From positions 1 to 23,872 of the IMG/VR virus record IMGVR_UViG_3300028837_003289: a stretch of DNA of 23,872 nucleotides. One strand, written 5' to 3'. Position numbers and translations under genes: made by a program. Each line of letters starts with the position of its first letter. Positions within the stretch are counted from its first letter, which is position 1. Shown here piece by piece: positions 20,705 through 23,872 of the stretch. The stretch comes from a virus. The notes below the pieces were generated by a model, which worked only from the letters and a program-made list of their open reading frames with translations, did not search any database and had not been told where the DNA came from.

Positions 20705-22326
20705 AACATTTCCTTATATTTTCTAAAATTATTTATAAATTCTGTCCCCTGTTCGAATCCATAACTTTTCATGGCCTGATATATTATTCTGTTCTCCAAT
20801 TCTTTTTCATTTATTCTGAATATTTTATTTATCTCTACAAAGCAATAGGCAGTCTGTAATGGTATATCTTTTATCCTATCTTTAATTTGCTGCGATGCCG
20901 ATATATCACTATGTTCATAACCCCTGTATGTATAATAGATAGGTATAATTTTTTTTATTAATCCTGAAAATACCATGATATCAAGTAATAAAGTATCCTC
21001 GGCAATCTTTATCCTCTCGATATCAACCTTTTTCAACAAATTATTCATAATATCATAAGCTCCTAATAATTTATCTCTCTTAATAATAGTATTCCCGAGT
21101 GATATTTTACCTGAAAGAGTGAATAATTCCGATATGATGTAATCATAAGGTGACTTCAGATATTGATGATACCAGATGTTCCCCGTGAAATTGCTTTCTT
21201 TCATTAAAGCGCATGAATTCGATAGATGAGTATTCTCAGGACAATTCTTCAAATCACGCATAATCTTACCGATACATCCCGGGAATATCAGATCATCAAT
21301 ATCAAGAAAGAAAATATAATCATTATTTGCTTTCTTCAAGCCTTTATATCGTGCATTATATGCACCTGAATTGTTTTCAAGATTAATCAATTGAGAATTG
21401 GGGAAAATACGTAATTTCTCCTGTAATAATATTTTTGTGTTATCAGTCGAACAATCATTCACATAGATTATCTCTAGGTTTGGATAGCCTGCTTTCCATA
21501 AATTTTCAATTGATCTTTTTATATATTTCTCCCCATTGTAAACGGGAATAATAATTGAAACGCCCTCTTCGGAAAATTTTTCATTAAGACTTTTTTCCTT
21601 TGAGCCAATAGCAATTAGCCAATTGCCAATATTATTATCTCCGTTAAATGATTTGACCAGATTTTGTGACAATTGTAAGGGTATGAGTTCGGGATTTATG
21701 CGCTTCAGGTAATACGCTTCGGAGCCCAACCCTATGACCTGCTCGTGAAACATAGACAAACCAGCTTCTTTGAATAGACCCGATAACGTCAAAAAATCCC
21801 TCTCAAATCCGTATTCCCACGTCCCTTTTTTCTGTGAATACAATTTCGACAATTTATATGCATCCGATCCACCGTAAGGGATTCCCACTATAACATAACT
21901 TCCCAGCCTGCTCATTTCCTTAAGCATTTTGACAATTTGAGAATCATCAAAATGTTCCAAAAGCCCCATGCTGAAAACTATGTCATAATGATCATCTTTT
22001 GGTTCATATTTTTTAAAATCGAATAAATCTATCTCCCGAAATACGCAATTACTCATCCGATAATCACTGACGATTCTATTCGCCAGTTTGATGCTCTCCG
22101 GATCTTTATCTATTCCCATACATTTGGCACCTCTGAGAGCCAATTCGATGCAATACTGCCCAGTTCCGGTTCCTACGTCAAGGATGGATTTGTCTCTCAA
22201 ATCAAAATATTTCAACAGAATACCTATGAATTCAGACCTGAGAAGCATACCGCCCGGCTCATTCATAATAGAAACAGAATCTATATTCTGGTAGTTCTTC
22301 CAAAGGGAATTCCATACTTCACTCAT
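20701..22326 (-). CDS. Methyltransferase-GT2 glycosyltransferase fusion
   Basis: 541 residues with two enzymes. The first 235 are a class I methyltransferase: SAM-binding ILDVGTGTGQY (48-58), GIDKD (71-75), and the post-II segment VFSMGLLEHFDD at 117-128. From about 256 a GT2 domain follows: VSIIIPVYNGEKYIKRSIEN, YVNDCSTDN (289-297) and the metal-binding DIDDL at about 342. A linker of roughly 20 residues joins them. Fusion suggests that a sugar is attached and methylated by one complex, or that methyl transfer controls chain length as in LPS O-antigen termination. It begins immediately behind the stop of the GT4 gene with no spacer. Confidence 0.85.
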   Translation of the reverse strand: MSEVWNSLWKNYQNIDSVSIMNEPGGMLLRSEFIGILLKYFDLRDKSILDVGTGTGQYCIELALRGAKCMGIDKDPESIKLANRIVSDYRMSNCVFREIDLFDFKKYEPKDDHYDIVFSMGLLEHFDDSQIVKMLKEMSRLGSYVIVGIPYGGSDAYKLSKLYSQKKGTWEYGFERDFLTLSGLFKEAGLSMFHEQVIGLGSEAYYLKRINPELIPLQLSQNLVKSFNGDNNIGNWLIAIGSKEKSLNEKFSEEGVSIIIPVYNGEKYIKRSIENLWKAGYPNLEIIYVNDCSTDNTKILLQEKLRIFPNSQLINLENNSGAYNARYKGLKKANNDYIFFLDIDDLIFPGCIGKIMRDLKNCPENTHLSNSCALMKESNFTGNIWYHQYLKSPYDYIISELFTLSGKISLGNTIIKRDKLLGAYDIMNNLLKKVDIERIKIAEDTLLLDIMVFSGLIKKIIPIYYTYRGYEHSDISASQQIKDRIKDIPLQTAYCFVEINKIFRINEKELENRIIYQAMKSYGFEQGTEFINNFRKYKEML

Positions 22327-23268
22327 TTATATCTCCCTTATAATATTTTTGATCTGTTTTAATTGATTTTTGAGTGTCCAGCCCTTATCAATTACCCAAT
22401 TTCTATAAGCATTTGAATAATAATTTTTATTATTTATAATGTTTACTGCCCCCTCAGTTGTATTAAAAATAGCATATTTAGGATATAAACCTTTGGCGCC
22501 CCTAAAATTGTGAATCACCGGTTTAATTCCCCTGACCATGGCTTCAAAAATACCATATCCGAAACTTTCGTGTATCGATGTATGAAGCAGATAATTTTTA
22601 TCTTCCCAGAAGCTCTCCATGTCATTAATCCAGCCGTAGAATTTTACATTATCCCATAATCCCATTTCCTTGATCATATACTCCAAGTATATTTTATATC
22701 TCGGATCCTGAAACGATCCCGCCATGTGCAATATATATCTTTTATCGGTGTTGTATAGCCCTTCAGTTAATTTCTTCAGTATTTGTAAGGCCATTTGGGG
22801 ATTTTTCTTATAGTTAATGAATCCAACCCAGGCTATGTTATGTCCAGGTTGCCGCTCCCTCCATGGAGTAGAATCCAGATCAATTCCATTAGAAACGATT
22901 TTTATTTTAACTTTCTTCTCGATATCCGGTATAAATATTTTTAGAATTTCCTTAATATGTGGGGCCACCAGAATCAATCTATTCGCTACAAGCCAATTAA
23001 TCTGTTTAGGGAAATCCGTAAATATTTCATAGCTGTGAAGCCTGATTATAACTTTTTTGCCTTTGATCCCCTCGTAATTCGTTCCTATAATTGCCGATTG
23101 ATTGCACCATTCCAGCCAGACAATATCAGCCCAGTCAATCGCATTATAGATTTCCTGTTGGTTCCTGATTATAAATTTCCTGACATTATAATTATCTGAT
23201 AGTCCTTCGATTATCGGATCTATGAATTGATCAAGCCCCGCCAGGCATATAAAACCTATCTTTTTCAT
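22327..23268 (-). CDS. GT4 family glycosyltransferase
   Basis: 313 residues of GT-B type. The N-terminal half starts KKIGFICLAGLDQF and has IVWLEWCN (49-56). The C-terminal half holds VSNGIDLDSTPW (125-136), AWVGFINYKKNPQMAL (146-161) in place of the usual donor-site GR-x-KN motif, LHMAGSF, and ESFGYGIFEAMVRG (234-247), the family's EX7E motif. The start follows GGAGAG. It opens the sugar cassette and is read with the following fusion gene, TAA touching ATG. The missing arginine in the GR-x-KN segment is common in this family. Substrate unknown. Confidence 0.85.
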   Translation of the reverse strand: MKKIGFICLAGLDQFIDPIIEGLSDNYNVRKFIIRNQQEIYNAIDWADIVWLEWCNQSAIIGTNYEGIKGKKVIIRLHSYEIFTDFPKQINWLVANRLILVAPHIKEILKIFIPDIEKKVKIKIVSNGIDLDSTPWRERQPGHNIAWVGFINYKKNPQMALQILKKLTEGLYNTDKRYILHMAGSFQDPRYKIYLEYMIKEMGLWDNVKFYGWINDMESFWEDKNYLLHTSIHESFGYGIFEAMVRGIKPVIHNFRGAKGLYPKYAIFNTTEGAVNIINNKNYYSNAYRNWVIDKGWTLKNQLKQIKNIIREI

Positions 23269-23283
23269 TTATCTCTCCTTTCC

Positions 23284-23457
23284 TTATGTTTCTAATTTTT
23301 CGCCTGATTCTCTGCTGATTGCAATCCCCTGCTTGATAGCTTTTAATTTTGCTGCCGCTTCGGATTTTTCATCGCCGGCGGTATAGGTATAACAAGCTCC
23401 ACTATCCCCATATTTCCAGCCCGGTTTATCATCTTTTTTGCACTTTTTTAATGGCAT
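23284..23457 (-). CDS. Small conserved phage protein, KPGWKYGDSG family
   Basis: 57 residues, starting MPLKKCKKDDKPGWKYGDSG and then ACYTYTAGDEKSEAAAKLKA and IKQGIAISRESGEK. This pattern, from memory, occurs often in phage genomes near portal and head maturation genes, either alone or as a short domain. The aromatic and cysteine pair suggest a compact folded unit. The start at 23457 is internal to a longer frame, chosen since GGGAGG lies just before it, though the gap to the ATG is short. It overlaps the preceding small gene by 29 bases. Function unknown. Confidence 0.75.
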   Translation of the reverse strand: MPLKKCKKDDKPGWKYGDSGACYTYTAGDEKSEAAAKLKAIKQGIAISRESGEKLET

Positions 23458-23593
23458 TCCTCCCTTTTTGTTTTTTGATTCTTTCCTCTTCGTAAACCAT
23501 AAAATCAATACCCGGAAATTTTTCAATAAGCTCTATACCGCCATCAGGTTTCAAATAAGGATTCTTTTTTTTATCTTTTTTTCTTTTGGCCAT
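23429..23593 (-). CDS. Small basic protein of unknown function
   Basis: 54 residues, MAKRKKDKKKNPYLKPDGGI at the start and basic at the C-terminus as well (NAIKKVQKR). Starts at an ATG sharing one base with the upstream stop (TAATG) and runs 29 bases into the next gene, both usual for phage genes. The lysine-rich ends may bind nucleic acid. No family recognised. The frame is short and composition is biased, so the coding call depends mostly on the overlap pattern. Confidence 0.55.
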   Translation of the reverse strand: MAKRKKDKKKNPYLKPDGGIELIEKFPGIDFMVYEEERIKKQKGRNAIKKVQKR

Positions 23594-23872
23594 TATCTAT
23601 TCAACCACCTTTTATATTCTATACCGTATTTTTTGGCAAACATCTCCATTGCCTCATGGGTATGCTTTTGACTTATTATCCTTGACGCAAGTTTTATTGC
23701 TTCGTCATAATCTACCCCAGTACTCAATAATCTGATACGCTCTCTTTCGTAGATCGTCTGGTATTTATTTTGTAATATGCTATTTTCTATATTATAAAAG
23801 TTTTTTACTGCAGCCCCGGAACCTGGGAATTTTGCATCATCTATTATTTTAGCACTATACTCATATTTTGTC
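23593..23872 (-). CDS. C-terminal end of an unidentified phage gene
   Basis: The frame is open from the window edge to a TAA at 23593-23595, showing the last 92 residues of a protein. It contains KYEYSAKIIDDAKFPGSG, a long helix NSILQNKYQTIYERERIRLL, STGVDYDEAIKLASRII and the end KKYGIEYKRWLNR. It is helical and charged. Portal or head morphogenesis proteins are expected at this point in a phage genome, but nothing visible proves that. The N-terminus lies outside the window. Confidence 0.65.
   Translation of the reverse strand, partial: TKYEYSAKIIDDAKFPGSGAAVKNFYNIENSILQNKYQTIYERERIRLLSTGVDYDEAIKLASRIISQKHTHEAMEMFAKKYGIEYKRWLNR

Noticed and set aside
1-23872. tRNA genes, CRISPR arrays, insertion sequences, integrase or attachment sites
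   Set aside because: Intergenic gaps are almost all under 60 bases. The only direct repeats are within coding sequence and no transposase, integrase or cloverleaf was recognised.

Overview
The window is a stretch of an AT-rich tailed double-stranded DNA phage or prophage, probably a siphovirus. It encodes a major tail protein, a frameshifted tail assembly chaperone and a tape-measure protein, and no sheath was seen. Every supported gene is on the minus strand, so transcription runs from right (23872) to left (1). Genes are tightly packed, with many ATGA, TAATG or GTGA overlaps and strong GGAGG-type ribosome binding sites. The host cannot be named from the sequence. Signal peptides and a lipobox indicate a bacterium. 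The tail-tip and fibre proteins resemble, from memory, those of phages assigned to Bacteroidota and to uncultivated lineages, but the strong Shine-Dalgarno sites are not typical of Bacteroidota.

Layout in transcription order: (1) 23872-23284, the end of an unidentified gene and two small genes, one of a recurring small phage protein family. (2) 23268-18445, a five-gene surface-sugar cassette: a GT4 glycosyltransferase, a methyltransferase-GT2 fusion, a small methyltransferase, a CgeB-like glycosyltransferase and an FkbM-type methyltransferase, almost all overlapping end to end. (3) 18416-18102, a small conserved phage protein, followed by a good extended -10 promoter and a structured leader/terminator element. 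(4) 17956-12836, the head and connector module: three small proteins, scaffold, decoration-like protein, gpE-like major capsid protein, two connector proteins, a gp10-like protein, a tail-terminator-like protein and the major tail protein. (5) 12772-2820, the tail module: a chaperone with a -1 frameshift extension, then an unusual insert (papain-like peptidase, NTF2-like protein, GT2 glycosyltransferase), then tape measure, distal tail protein, tail-associated protein and a repeat-rich fibre. (6) 2790-1, accessory genes: a small basic protein, a promoter, a transglutaminase-like lipoprotein and an exported protein, a second copy of the structured terminator element, a nonsense-interrupted small gene, an HNH endonuclease and an exported protein cut by the window edge.

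The most interesting points are the two copies of a structured terminator/leader RNA (one directly behind a promoter), the glycosyltransferases and methyltransferases built into the virion assembly operon including one inside the tail genes, a perfect 16-bp inverted repeat whose loop encodes the likely catalytic histidine of the peptidase, and the self-contained lipoprotein unit. Three genes (tape measure, tail tip/fibre, small gene before the HNH) are interrupted, by frame breaks or a stop codon. Sequencing error, programmed recoding and real decay cannot be told apart here. No tRNA, rRNA, CRISPR array or insertion sequence was seen.
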